This document shows positions 35,166 through 47,294 of a DNA stretch of 64,000 bases, one piece after another. Location: contig CM034546.1 in NCBI GenBank assembly GCA_020055645.1, positions 52,762,001 through 52,826,000 of the forward strand. Reading direction: 5' to 3'. Origin of the DNA: Tomocerus qinae (lineage: Eukaryota; Arthropoda; Collembola; Entomobryomorpha; Tomoceridae). Below the pieces are notes generated by a model. That model made no database searches. It was not told the origin of the DNA and saw only the letters and a program-made list of their open reading frames with translations. Position 1 is the stretch's first letter, and each line of letters starts with the position of its first letter. Position numbers and translations under genes: made by a program.

Positions 35166-36160
35166 GAAATAAATAATGTCGGTTGACCCTACGGGGTAAC
35201 CGACATTATTTACCCCGTAAGGTCAATGGAATTTATTTAATTCAATTGTTTTATATTTGCTGATATGGAGGCATACCCCCTATATCGGATGGGGTCATTC
35301 TGAAGATATATCTGCGGCCAAATTTGAAATAAGGATATTTAATACCCCATATAAGGTCAACGGAATTTATTTAATTCAATTGCTTTACATTTGCCGATAT
35401 AGGGGTATACCCCCAATATCGGATGGGGTCATTCTTAAGATAAATCTGTGGCCATGTTTGAAATCAGCGTATTTAAATACCCCGTAGGGTCAACGGAATT
35501 TATTTAAATCAATTGTTTTATATTTGCCGATATAGGGGCTACCCCCTATATCGGATAGGGTCATTCCGAAGATATATCTGTTGACATATTTGAAATCAGC
35601 GTCTTTAAATACCCCGTAGGGTCAATAGAATTTATTTAAATCAATTGTTTTTATTTGCCGATATGGGGGCATACCCCCTTATCGGATGGGGTCATTCAAA
35701 AGATATATCGGTGGCCATATACAAAATCAGCGAATTTAAATACCCCGTAGGTTCAATAAATTTATTTGATTCAATTGTTTTATATTTTCTGATATGGGGG
35801 CATACCCCATATATCGGATGGGGTCATTCAGAAGATATATCTGTGAACATATTTGAAATCAGTGTATTTTTATACCCCTTAGGGTCAATGGAATTTATTT
35901 AAATCAATTGTTTTATATTTTCCGATATTGGGGCATACCCCCTATATAGGATGGTGTCATCCAGAAGATATATCGGTGGCCATATACGAAATCAGCGAAT
36001 TTAAATACCCCGTAGGTTCAATGGAATTTATTTGATTCAATTGTTTTATATTTTCCGATATGGGGGCATACCCCCAATATCGGTTGGGGTCATTCTGATG
36101 ATATATCGGTGGCCATATTCCAAATCAGCGTACTTAATTACCTCGTAGGGTGTATTTATT
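35166..36160 (+). repeat. Satellite of about 130-bp units with internal hairpin
   Basis: About seven units. The phrase GAATTTATTTAATTCAATTG or a variant recurs near 35230, 35360, 35498, 35632, 35758, 35890 and 36026. Each unit has CCGATAT, GGGG and a short spacer facing CCCC and ATATCGG, a stem-forming dyad, then GGGGTCATTC and TACCCCGTAGGGTCAA. The array begins with a hairpin at 35175-35213 (AATAATGTCGGTT facing AACCGACATTATT). Short open frames are readings of the array. Confidence 0.92.
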
Positions 36161-37279
36161 TATAAGTTCGGTATCGAATTCTCTCGCCTTCGGATAAAAA
36201 ATGAGAAGGTTTCGGCTTCTTACTCATATGGTGTATAATGAAATCATAAAAGACACAATGCAGACTAAAATTATTGCCAAAATTCACAGGGATTTTTTAA
36301 AAATACCAGGTCACCGCCATATTGTAGATTCGAAAATGCTCTATTTAATAGAACGATAAACCGGAATTTAGTTTTTCGGCGAGTACATTCACTTTGCAAA
36401 ATTCCGACACATATATAATGGCGTAGTGCCTAGGTATGTGCTTATAATCCAAGTACCTCGAACTATACAAATAAACCTTACGTCAACATTCTCAATGGAC
36501 AAAAGAGGTCAAATAACTGAATATTTGGCTGAATTGAACTGAATGGGGACGAAAGGGGACGCAAGAGGACGAAATATTGAATTGGACAGAATTGGACAGA
36601 ATTAGGACGGAAAAGGACTAATGAGGAGGACTGAATTTAAACGAATGGGGAAGAAAAGGGAGAAATAACTTAATTGAGCTCATTGGGCAGGACTAAGAAT
36701 GGAAAAAGATGACAGATTTTGACAATTAGCATTTTTTCCATTTGGCCATTATAAGCCACGAATTTATGAAACCAGAGCTACGTAATTTCCTCAGCAAAGG
36801 CAACGAGTCGATTATTTCACCATTAAATCAACAATTGGCACCGCACTGTCTCAGCGCAAATGTCAATAAACTGTTGGCAACAGGCGTATACGCAGGATCG
36901 AAGCGGGAGATTTAAAAAAAATTCTGATGGTCTGGTTGTCCTTCGATAATAAAATGCACGCATATTTTGGAACGACATAACTTGTTTCAAATCTGCTTTT
37001 TGCATATGGTAGAACATGTATTCAGCCACAATCAGTTGTCATTAGAATCAAGGCAAATAGACTGATTCCCGCCCCTTCCTCCCCCCTTCCCCTGCCCGTA
37101 TCAGCTGGGTTCTGTAGAGAAAGTCCTATAAAATAGTTTGAAATTTTATATGGGACTTTCTTATGAATTAGTCCCATTCCGGAATCCCATTCCTGTTCCA
37201 GATCAAACTGCTGGTAGTCATGAATATCCACCCTTCAGGAGTCAATTAACACCAAGCTAAATAGTGATATCTTGTCGAT
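36161..37279. other. Intergenic with a GGGACGA-rich patch
   Basis: Near 36540-36660 there is purine-rich simple sequence of GGGGACGA, GGACAGAATT and GAGGAC words. Nothing else recognised. Confidence 0.5.
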
Positions 37280-38030
37280 TTTGTAGATTCCACGATAAAA
37301 TGTTTATTCCAAATAGTGGACTTCAATTCTTCACCATGTGTCAACATGCAGTACTCAATCAATTCCTAGTAGACTGTCAAGCTGGAAAGAACGGAATATG
37401 TCATTTAATAATGAGTAGGGATGCATTCGGCAAGTCAGCTGGAAATACAAATTCAATATAGTAACGTGAATCACGATTAGGATTATACCCGATTAATATT
37501 TTTTGGATTTCAATACAAATTGAATATAGTATTTAAACAATACCTAAATAATGATTTGTGACAACTGTAGTTAACTGCACTCAGCACTGATGAATCCCAC
37601 ACGTGTATTTATAATGAAGTGACGATGGACGACCATTTCCGTTATATTTTGACAATTTTTACGATAAAATGTTTCAAACTAATCACAACCCAATCAATTC
37701 CGCACCAGGTGACTGTAAAGCTGGAAAGAATCGAGTGTAACGATTAGAATTATACCCGATTAATAATTTTTTGGATTGCAATACAAATTGAATGTAGTAT
37801 TGTGATTTAAACAATACCTAAATAGTGATTTGTGATAATTGTAGTTAACTGCACTCATCACTGATGAATCCCACACGTGTATTTATAATGAAGTGAAGTT
37901 GGACAACCATTTCCATTATATTTTGACAATTTTCACGTTAAAATGTTCCAAACTCGTATATTTTGACAATTTTTACGATAAAATGTTTCAAACTGTATTT
38001 AACTAATCACAATGGACAAAAATCCTCTTC
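37280..38030 (+). repeat. Tandem duplication of about 300 bp, 2.5 copies
   Basis: Copy A (about 37280-37655) and copy B (about 37655-37965) share TATACCCGATTAATA, CAATACCTAAATA and GATGAATCCCACACGTGTAT. A third partial copy follows (TTTTGACAATTTTTACGATA near 37957). Non-coding. Confidence 0.85.
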
Positions 38031-38809
38031 TTTAGCCAATTTTAGAACGAAAATTGTATTCAACTAATCGTTGTACTAAAGAGAAGCTATTTTATATTGC
38101 ATTTGTCTCCCGCAGTTTCAGAGCATGTTAATACCAGCGCGGTGTGTAGTCAGTCCTCTATGCTACTACGCTGGCTGTCTCACCTGCCGTACTATTACTG
38201 TCTGCCTCACCTTCTGTATTTATATAATTTCCACAAACCAGGGGATGCATCAAATTTGAATTCTAATGATAACTGGTTGCTCCTGAATACATTTCCTACC
38301 ATATGCAAAAAACAGATTTGAAATAATTTATGCCAATGCAAAGATATAGTTGCTCCTTATTAATAGTGGACGACCAGACACCCAGACGACCAGACGATCG
38401 GACAGAGTGACGGCGACAAATTCATAAGGATACTAAGCAAAGCTTCGATCCTAATAATTACAATATATATATAACAATAAGATTGGGACTCTTAAATGCA
38501 TTAATGGTGATTGGAGTCGAATAAGGGCAACTTTATTGACTTCATTCCCACTTACATGATACTTTATACATAAAAATTCGAAACAAATTGGATTTTATGC
38601 CTGATAGAGTTGTTATTTTATTCATTTTTCATGCCTGTCACAGTGTCTATTTGGGGGTTTTAATGCATTAATGCCTGCCTATTTTGGAATTAAATTTATC
38701 TGCCTATTCAGCGTATATATACAGTAATGTACAACATAGTTAAATTTTTCTATTCATTTCATCCAATTTACTTCAGGCTGTAAAGTTGGACCCACATTAT
38801 ATTTTGTAG
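38031..38809. other. Intergenic, nothing recognised
   Basis: Small CCAGACGACCAGACGATCGG simple repeat near 38375-38400. No gene. Confidence 0.5.
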
Positions 38810-40086
38810 AAAGCGATTGACGTCAGCAAAGTTCTTCATTTCTTAGAAACACAACCTGCCAAACAAAGCACACTGAATAATTTAAGATAACCTTAATACT
38901 TCCGTCAGCAATATTGTCTATAGAATTGGTTCCTGATAACAAGAAAGAACCGCTATTGATGAAAGGGAAAAGGATTACTTATTATGTCAGGACATCACGT
39001 TTTGTGGACATTGTGATGTACGCGTGTTAAATCACAATTACTGAAGAAATATGATTTACCTACGATCTGGTAATCTAATTCTCTCCCTTAAGCCTTCTGC
39101 TTTTTCACTGGATATAAACGATTATATTACTAAACTCAATTCGCACAATATTCATTTGTTGATATTATGTTAAATGTTGCTGGTAATTGCTGGACACCGA
39201 ACTATACACTGTATCATAATACCATTCATGCCATATATATATATAATATCGTGAATATTCGTGTCTGAATATATTTTCCCATAAGTTGTGTTTCATACTG
39301 ACTGTAGTTAGAGGCTATAAATTGGATAAATTATTTGTGTGACTTTTGTCTGGACAATAATACCGTGAAAGGCAAAATTGCTGTGTACTGTAGCTTTATT
39401 ACAATATTCATGCAAACCTATTTCGCTGGTTAATGTCATTAAAGACATTTTAAAATCAAAAATAATTTAATAATCTGTTTATTTCTATTTCGATCGTTCC
39501 ATGTAAGTTTAAAAATAATTGCACAAATAAGCAGCTCTTTGGCAAAGGCGACTACAAAAGCTATCCGCTTTTAAGGAAGCCAAATTATAAGGTTGCATGT
39601 TTATAACTAAAATTGCCCATCTATCTCTAAATTTGTAATGTTTGTTCTTTCTCTAATTAGAAAGAATAAAATTTTCTATTTTTTTAATTCTTTACAAATT
39701 TTAATTACGAATGTCCTGAAATAAGTAAATAATCATATTAGCACAATAACTAATTATTTGGCTTTGTTTGTTAAAAACTTTTCTCTGTTAAAAGTATAAC
39801 TTTGCTTCGTGATCTACGAATAGGGAAACCGCACCAATAAAAAACAATACAAGTGAGAACTATTCTGAATTTCATGGTATATGATTTATAATTCGAGGTT
39901 ATCGTTTACAGTTAGCTGTCGCTTTTAGCCACTTTGTTATTAACTGGTGCCAGCCTTGACTATCTAGTTGTTGGTGCCTCACGGGCTGTTAGGTACACAA
40001 CATTTAGTTATTTAAAGCTTATCATTCTTTCTCTTTATTCCCATCGTTCACAGGGGAAGGAACAACTAAGTACAATTCGTACTAAA
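38810..40086 (+). repeat. IR upstream region shared with the dead copy
   Basis: Matches 43270-45201 in patches: GATTGACGTCAGCAAA at 38817 and 43286, ATTCGTGTCTGAAT at 39255 and 43716, and GCCAGCCTTGACTA just before both start codons. The IR duplication therefore carried more than 1 kb of 5' flank. Confidence 0.75.
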
Positions 40087-42018
40087 ATGTATTCCAAATA
40101 TATAATTGTACCATTTTCAATTTGTATAATTATAAAAAACATCAACTGCTTTCGAAATTTGTCGTCTTATAGTAATTGTGATTTTAACTTGATTACTTTC
40201 CATCAATCCGAATGGCAGAGAGATTTTATCCTGTCTAACCAAAATGGCCAACCATGGACCTTGGTAACATCAGACTATAACAAAACTCTCTTCGGTCGTA
40301 ATGAAAATAATCCAAGGGATCTCTCAAGAACTTTCTGCACTGTAAATATTCTAATGGAGCCAGACCCTGATTTAGAATATCTCAATGTTGGAAAAGAAAT
40401 AAACCGTCGCACGTCAAGATTCATAATCGTCATCAAAGATGAATTGAAATGGATGAATCCTAATTGGCGATCTAAACTTATTAAAATTTTGGTGACTCCT
40501 TTGTTTATATTTGCAATGCGAGTTGGAAACGAATATTTGATTTACACGACAATTCTCAACAATCCAAAGAGTAAGTCTTCAACTCTTTATCCAATTAAAA
40601 CAGACGACCCCGAAGAAGAATGGGAAAGAGTTTGGAATACTTTAAACGGGAATCTACATGGCATTCAAATTAGGGGAACAGATGGCAATTTTAAGTTCAA
40701 TGGTTCTAGAAAAATGCCAGAGTGTAAAATGGTACTCTATTCAACGATAAAAATTTGTCAAAGTACAGTGAGAGCTGTTGAATTGATGGCTGAAAGATTG
40801 AATTTTACTGCCGTATATGCAAGGGACTATGAAGATCTAAAAGACGAACATCCACGATGTGGAGATATAGATATGTTATTACCATACAATGAACCTTATA
40901 TAGTACAATGGTACGAAACTGTTTTCATTGAATACTTTGAAGAGTTGATTCCATTTTACTGTGAAGCTAATCCTCGATTCCTTGACGTCCCTTTGACAGT
41001 TCTGATTCAAAAAACATTTGATGATTATTGCTGGTGGCTGATATTTTCGCTATTCCCGATTTCATTTTATGTTTTAGGCTTTAGAATTTCTACTTTCTAC
41101 AAGAAATTAGAGTTTATTTTTGTATCCACAATAGCCGTCCTTTTAAATCAGGATGTTTCCAATAAAAAGAGAAACATTTTGTATTTAGTAATTGTGTCCA
41201 TGGGATTTATAGTTAATATTCAATATGAAACGTGGATAACAAGCGAGATTATTGCTCCGCCAGACAGAAAGCAATTAAAAGATTTTAAAGATCTCGTCGA
41301 CAATGGATTTAAGTTTTTAATGCAGATAGACATAAGACGGAATTTAAACGAACAGAGAATCAAATATTTTGAGAAATATAAAATTCTGGACAAACTGAAT
41401 TCAAGTGTCTTCATATTTGATTTTCAATCCGATGCAACATCAGAACACAGTAATATGGACTACAAGACATTTACATTAAAAATGTTGACCAACTTCTCAA
41501 TGAAACTGTTTTCTGTATATACAAAAGATTCGAGTCAACACTCTGTGCCCTTAATGCCATCTAAAATATCTTCTGACGGAATTTGCATGACTGTAAAGGA
41601 ATCAGCTCTCAATGAACCAATGTCTTATGGATTCATAGGTTGCTACCGTCATAAATTCAGATCATATTTTCAATTCATGCAAGAGAGAGGTTTTCTAAAA
41701 TATTTCAAGGAACACGAGGATTTCATTTTTGATTTGAAAGATATAATATCCCTATCAAAACTGAAGCATGAAGAATCTCAGACATTGTCTATTAGTCTGT
41801 CTATGAAAATCCATACTATTTTTTTCGTCTGTGGATACTTTCTACTTGGATCATTCATCACTCTTCTTCTGGAATGGTTGTGGCACTCTAGATTGATGCT
41901 GAAACCACATGTTATTAGTCTTCTAAACAAGCTAAAAATCGGTGCTAAAATTGTTCGAAGAGGAAATCGTGTGTTTTCGGTGGATGACGTAAATATCGAT
42001 TTCGTAAGAAAATACTAA
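40087..42018 (+). CDS. Divergent ionotropic receptor (IR), single exon
   Basis: Probable variant glutamate-receptor-like channel of chemosensory neurons, 643 residues. The start at 40087 is chosen because the duplicate at 45202 begins at the same codon and the frame upstream diverges. A signal peptide is likely (residues 1-20, ending NINC). Next come an N-terminal/S1 region, TM1 near residues 314-334 (YCWWLIFSLFPISFYVLGF), a pore-side helix near 341-357 (LEFIFVSTIAVLLNQDV), TM3 near 364-384, an S2 region and TM4 near 577-600 (FFVCGYFLLGSFITLLLEWL). After TM3, TSEIIAPP stands where iGluRs have the SYTANLAAF region, so ligand gating is probably non-glutamate, as in tuning IRs. A polyadenylation signal AATAAA lies at 42237-42242. 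Confidence 0.85.
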   Translation: MYSKYIIVPFSICIIIKNINCFRNLSSYSNCDFNLITFHQSEWQRDFILSNQNGQPWTLVTSDYNKTLFGRNENNPRDLSRTFCTVNILMEPDPDLEYLNVGKEINRRTSRFIIVIKDELKWMNPNWRSKLIKILVTPLFIFAMRVGNEYLIYTTILNNPKSKSSTLYPIKTDDPEEEWERVWNTLNGNLHGIQIRGTDGNFKFNGSRKMPECKMVLYSTIKICQSTVRAVELMAERLNFTAVYARDYEDLKDEHPRCGDIDMLLPYNEPYIVQWYETVFIEYFEELIPFYCEANPRFLDVPLTVLIQKTFDDYCWWLIFSLFPISFYVLGFRISTFYKKLEFIFVSTIAVLLNQDVSNKKRNILYLVIVSMGFIVNIQYETWITSEIIAPPDRKQLKDFKDLVDNGFKFLMQIDIRRNLNEQRIKYFEKYKILDKLNSSVFIFDFQSDATSEHSNMDYKTFTLKMLTNFSMKLFSVYTKDSSQHSVPLMPSKISSDGICMTVKESALNEPMSYGFIGCYRHKFRSYFQFMQERGFLKYFKEHEDFIFDLKDIISLSKLKHEESQTLSISLSMKIHTIFFVCGYFLLGSFITLLLEWLWHSRLMLKPHVISLLNKLKIGAKIVRRGNRVFSVDDVNIDFVRKY

Positions 42019-43269
42019 TTATTGTAGTAGAAGCAGAACTAAGACGGTCCTATATGCGGGTGATCATATAAATATTATAATGTACTAAATTATTCAATAT
42101 GGTATTATTCAACCTATAATTTATTTCGTTTTTATTTCCATTTCAGCAACCTGATGGAGACTTGAATATAAATCATTAAATGACAATGTTGGTTATTATT
42201 TTACTGTGTCTATAGGCAATCTCAGTTTGAGACAGTAATAAAATGTATATATTGAACGAACTTACATAATATTTGCCTTATATGGATAATCTACTATTAC
42301 AAGTTACACAATAATAAGTGAAAAAATACATTTTATAATTCCTATAAAATACTTATCATTTTATAATGTTAAGGTTACGTACAAGTGAGTTGACTGATTG
42401 AATATGAATAGGTGCATGAATGGTTACATAGTTACGCTTCAATTATTGCTATGATTAAATAACTATATACCAATAGAACTTATACATGTAACGTAATATG
42501 TATTTCTTTATATGAGCTGAAATGAGGAAGAGAGTATAGTGACTAGATAACAATGACGTCACTGTTCTGTCATTGAAGTGATCAACATCTTATGAACGAA
42601 GGATAGCTGTCACTGTCACTTTCACCCATTCATTCAGCTGATAACATTATACAGCTAATAATAATAATATACCTATTTGTTTATACTCTGTATTTATGCT
42701 CTGTACTCGTATATGCTTGAAAATGCATGGCAAAGTAAAGTGTCAATTAATATCGGTAAAACGGTATTGGATTGTTACAATAGATAGCTTATCTAGCATC
42801 GTTCCCAAACTAATAAAAAATATTTTATCTTCAATTCAATTTTTTATTTAGATTTATTTCATCCAAATAATTTTTTAAATTTGCCAATCAAAACTTCGCC
42901 TTAATACGAGAAAATAATTTTCGAAAACTTTCTCCTTCCAATGAAAATGAACATTTATATCAAATCTGATTCTTCAATTCCATTCTTATTGATCTTTATG
43001 ATGCCTATACTGTAAGTGTAATTGAGGCACTAGTCGAGACTTCACATATTGTTTTCATTTCATGATCGTAAACGTATAAGAAGCTATTAAGCTATAATTT
43101 GTTTTTGCATAAATTACGGTTCAAGCTGGCTGATATTTAATTTTAAGACATCGAAACTATATGAACAGTACAGTGGTTTAAGGCACTTGTTTTTCTGACT
43201 TTTATCATGAGACAAACAGCATAAGGAATGTAATATTTCACTACAGTATCTAAGTATATTAGTAGTTTG
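42019..43269. other. Intergenic 3' flank of the IR gene
   Basis: AT-rich with no supported gene. The IR polyadenylation signal lies at its start. Confidence 0.5.
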
Positions 43270-44239
43270 TATTTTGTAGAAACCGATTGACGTCAGCAAA
43301 CGTCTTCATTTCTCCGAAGCACTAACCTACGAGGCCAACAAACACAAACACACTAGTCTTGTTTTGTGAATATTTGATGACAGCCTATATATTATACTTC
43401 TAGGTCTCATTGTCTATAGAATTGTGAGAAACAATGTCTGGAGAAAAAAGAAAGAAGGGATATTGCTGAAGGAGAAAGATATTTATTGTGTGTTAATTAC
43501 TGAAGAATACTGACTTAACTGAAATTTGATAATCTAAATAATCTAATCCCCCAAAGCTGTCTCCCTTCAAGGGAAATGAATATTCATATTATTAACTCAC
43601 ATTACATCATCCATCTGATGGTTTTAGAAGCAATGAATGATAATAATGACTCCACACTGAACTATAGAATTATACACGTAGCCTTTATGTAAAGGTATAA
43701 TATATGTCGTGAGCATTCGTGTCTGAATTTCTTGCTCCATAGTTTTGTATAATGTCTGCCCTAGTTAGAGGCCATGAAGTAGTTTAGGTCCTTTGCTGAG
43801 ACAGTGATACCGTGAATGTCAAAATCGCCCAGCACTCTGATTTTGTTACTTATTTTACTTTTTTACCGCTTGACAGTTTCAGACCCAAGGTTGGTACAAT
43901 TATATACTTACTACAGCGATTTTATTTGCCGTTACCTCCGTTTATGTAGAGCAATTAACATCCAGCATTCAGGTACTTGTAAAAACAATATTTTTGCAAT
44001 GATAAAAATGGCCGCCAAAATTAAATGAATCACTGTTGTTGGCGGAACACTGAAATTCGGTTTAGAAAGAATAATAATGGTTTCTGGAATCATTAAAAAT
44101 TATTAAATAATATTCAAAATAAATTTATAAAGCTTACCAAGTTGTATTGGTGTAGTATACAACTTTATTGTATCTTCTTTTACATTACATTATGACTTAT
44201 TACATATTAATAATAATCATAATAATATTTATCTTCACA

Positions 44240-44460
44240 TCCTCCAAATTTTCAAAGCCGTTTGTAAGGTTCCTCCAGTTTTTCATCATTTAAGTAAGGG
44301 TCCTTTAAATGTTTTTTTTAATTTTAATGATGGGCCTCCAAATTTTCATTACTTTTATTCATGGATCTCTAAATATCAATCACATTTATTTTATTGAGCC
44401 TCCAAATTTTCATCACTTTTATTTATAGGTCCTCCGAAATTTAGGGAACCTTTTTAAATT
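44240..44460. repeat. Degenerate repeats of CCTCCAAATTTTCAT
   Basis: Four or five irregular units of CCTCCAAATTTTCA or similar followed by CTTTTATT, spaced 50-70 bp. Low conservation. Confidence 0.55.
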
Positions 44461-45201
44461 TATTTTAGGTATTGTTTAATAACTTTTAATGACTCTTCAT
44501 TGCATCTTTTAAAACGTTAAACCAATCACATGTTAACGGCAACAAGTAAAATCAGGCATTAATTTTATAAGCTTATAGGCAATAAGCAAATTTTTTGAAG
44601 AAATCTGGTTTTTGATATTTGAAAGTTAGAACAGCATTTTTATAGTCCAGTTATATACTTTTTTCTAAATAAAGCCATTGTAACGAGTTCAGATTGCCGC
44701 ATATTGCGTGCGACCAAGACTTAAGAAGTAGCTTTAATGAAAAAGTCTTAAGGGGTATAACTCGCTCCTTATTCAAGACACAGTAAACATTTTTGGACTT
44801 GTAAAAATGTCTTTTATAAAATGCAAACACGAAATAATGGTATATGAATGTTCTATAAAATTTTAGGTATGAAAGACTAGAATGTTTCAAAATTACCCTT
44901 AATGTCTTGGCATGAAGCTAAATGCCTGAATTTACTCATTTCCGTTAACATACCTATGTAGAGTCGCCCATGTATAACAGGGAAGCCGATTATGTTAATA
45001 ATTGCGAGAACTAATTTGAATTTTTATGGTTTATGGTTTATAGTTTGAGTTTACAGTTGGCAGTCGCTGGTTGCTATTTTGGTATTAACTGCCAGCCTTG
45101 ACTACACTTCGTTGGTGCCTCACATTTAAAACTGAACATTCTTTCTCTTACATTGGATCGTTCACTGGTGAAGAGAAAAACTGAGCAAAATTTGTGTTAA
45201 A

Positions 45202-45805
45202 ATGTATTCCCTGTATCCAATTGTAGCATTTTTAATTTCTATTGTTATAAACCACATCAACTGCTTTCGAAATTTGTCATTCTACAGAAATTGTGATTTT
45301 AATATGATTACTTTCCATCAATCCGATTGGCAGAGAGATTTTATTATGTCTAACCAAAATGGCCAACCATGGACCTTGGCAAAATCAGACTATAATAAAA
45401 CTGTCTTTGGTCGTCATGAAGATAATCCAAGGGATCTGTCTAGAAGTTTTTGCACTGTAAATATTCAAATGGAGCCCAATGTAATACATCTGCCCTTCTA
45501 TTTTGGAAAAGAAATAAACCGTCATGGTTCGAGATTCATAATCGTCATCAAAGATGAATTGAAAAGGATGAATCCAAAGTGGCGATCAAGACTCGTTCAA
45601 TATTTGGTGACTCCCCTGTTTATATTTGTAATGATAGTTGGAAACGAATATTCGATTTACACGACAATTCTCTACAACCCGAAGGGGGAGCCTTTAACTC
45701 GTCATACATACAATTAAAACAGAAGACTCCGAAGAAGAATGGGAAAGAGTTTGGAATACTTTAAACGGGAATCTTCATGGCATTCAAATTGGTGGTCTAG
45801 TAAGC
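45202..45805 (+). pseudogene. Truncated, frameshifted IR copy
   Basis: Starts at the same codon as the IR at 40087 and keeps the signal peptide and RNCDFNMITFHQS-type beginning. The frame breaks near 45700 (CATACATACAATTAAAACAG versus TTATCCAATTAAAACAG in the intact gene). Similarity resumes in another frame (GAAGAAGAATGGGAAAGAGT) and stops near 45800, where repeat DNA begins. All channel-forming segments are missing. Confidence 0.92.
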
Positions 45806-45824
45806 TATTTTTCCCACAATGGTA

Positions 45825-47290
45825 ACACAGAACTACGGACGGGGAACCAAATACAATACTTATCGAATCAACGTAATAATAGTGAACCAAATTCAACATC
45901 ATTTAACTAAACACCGAAATTAAAGTTTGAAGTCCTTTTATCAGCTCCTGATTTTTACTATATCATTAATATTATATGGACATAATATATAATTTTAAAT
46001 CATCCCGCGTCATTTTACATTACCACACATTGTAAATAGACGTCATTTTACATTACCACACATTGTAAATAGACGTCATTTTACATAACCCCATCATTGT
46101 AAATAGACGTCATTTTAAATAACACCGCCATTTAAAATAGACGTCATTGCAAACGACCCCGACACCGTCATTTTAAACATACGTCATTTAAATGACCCCG
46201 TCATTTTAAATAGACGTCATTGTAAATGACCCCGTCATTTTAAATAGACGTCATTGTAAATAACCCCGTCATTTTAAATAGACGTCATTGTAAATTACCC
46301 CGCCATTTATTTTAAATAGACGTCATTGTAAATGACCCCGTCATTTTAAATAGATGTCATTTAAATGACCCCGTGATTTTAAATAGACGTCATTGTAAAT
46401 GACCCCGCCATTTATTTTAAAATAGACGTCATTGTAAATGACTCCACATTTTAAATAGAAGTCATTTTAAACAACCCCGTCGTTTTAAATAATTTTGTCG
46501 TCTAGAATCACCCTTCATTTTGAATAACCCCATTGTTTTAAATCTATAACGTCATTTTAAAAAATCTTGTCATTTTAAATAACCTCGTTATTTTAAACAT
46601 TCCTGTCATTTTGAATATTCTCTTTATTTTAAATATTCCCGTCATCTTAAATATTCACGTCATTTTCACCTCTTCATTTTAAGTGGCTCTCTTATTTTAA
46701 TTAGCTACTACTATTTTATTCGTCCTCGTTATTTCTATCTATTTTCAACCTACCCCGTTACATTAATTAACCAATCCTATGTCAAGTCAAGTCAACCTAT
46801 TCAATCCACAACCAAATGACTAAATAAACGTTGCCTTGCTATTAATAGTTTGACTCCGTTGCGGTCGCCCCGTTCGAAGTGAAAGGGACACTAATCCCTA
46901 TACATGGCGGAGGCCTGCCTGCTTAAAGAGTAGGACTTTGTCAAATTTTTGAAATTCACTGGCAAAATATTTTCTACGAAAAAATAAAAAACTGGAGTGG
47001 CTACCGTCTTTTTTATTAAGTCGAGTAGGTCAGGAAAGAGTTTGGTAAAGATCGGATGAAAACTGTAGGAGGAGTATCTGGACAAAGCGTGACAGATCGG
47101 AGCGTTTTCTCCCACTCTTTCAATGTTAAAATTCGAAATTCAAAAAATCATTAAACGATTTGTATGAAAGATATCGTTTTGAAACTCGAAATTTGGGGTT
47201 CTGACTATGATCTGCCTATGCAGTAAAAATTTGAAAGTCGTATGTTGATGTTAAAGGACATTTGTGCAGCTATTATTATAATGACTAGTA
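45825..47290. repeat. 1.5-kb repeat unit A with GACGTCA array
   Basis: Begins near GGGGAACCAAATAC and ends near 47290. The core at 46010-46700 is a degenerate tandem array built from TAGACGTCATT and AACCCCGTCATTTTAAAT. A more unique 3' part (GTTGCGGTCGCCCCGTTCGA near 46858) follows. Its copy lies at 47295-48840. No coding potential. Confidence 0.85.
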
Positions 47291-47294
47291 ATAG

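Noticed and set aside
35257..35902. GWGHSEDIS repeat proteins
   Set aside because: Translation of the 130-bp satellite; frames break between units.
39934..40086. 51-residue N-terminal extension of the IR frame
   Set aside because: The duplicate at 45202 starts at the later ATG, a signal peptide follows that ATG, and the upstream frame is not conserved.
43816..44028. 70-residue secreted-like peptide
   Set aside because: Lies in DNA homologous to the IR upstream region, where the other copy has no such frame.
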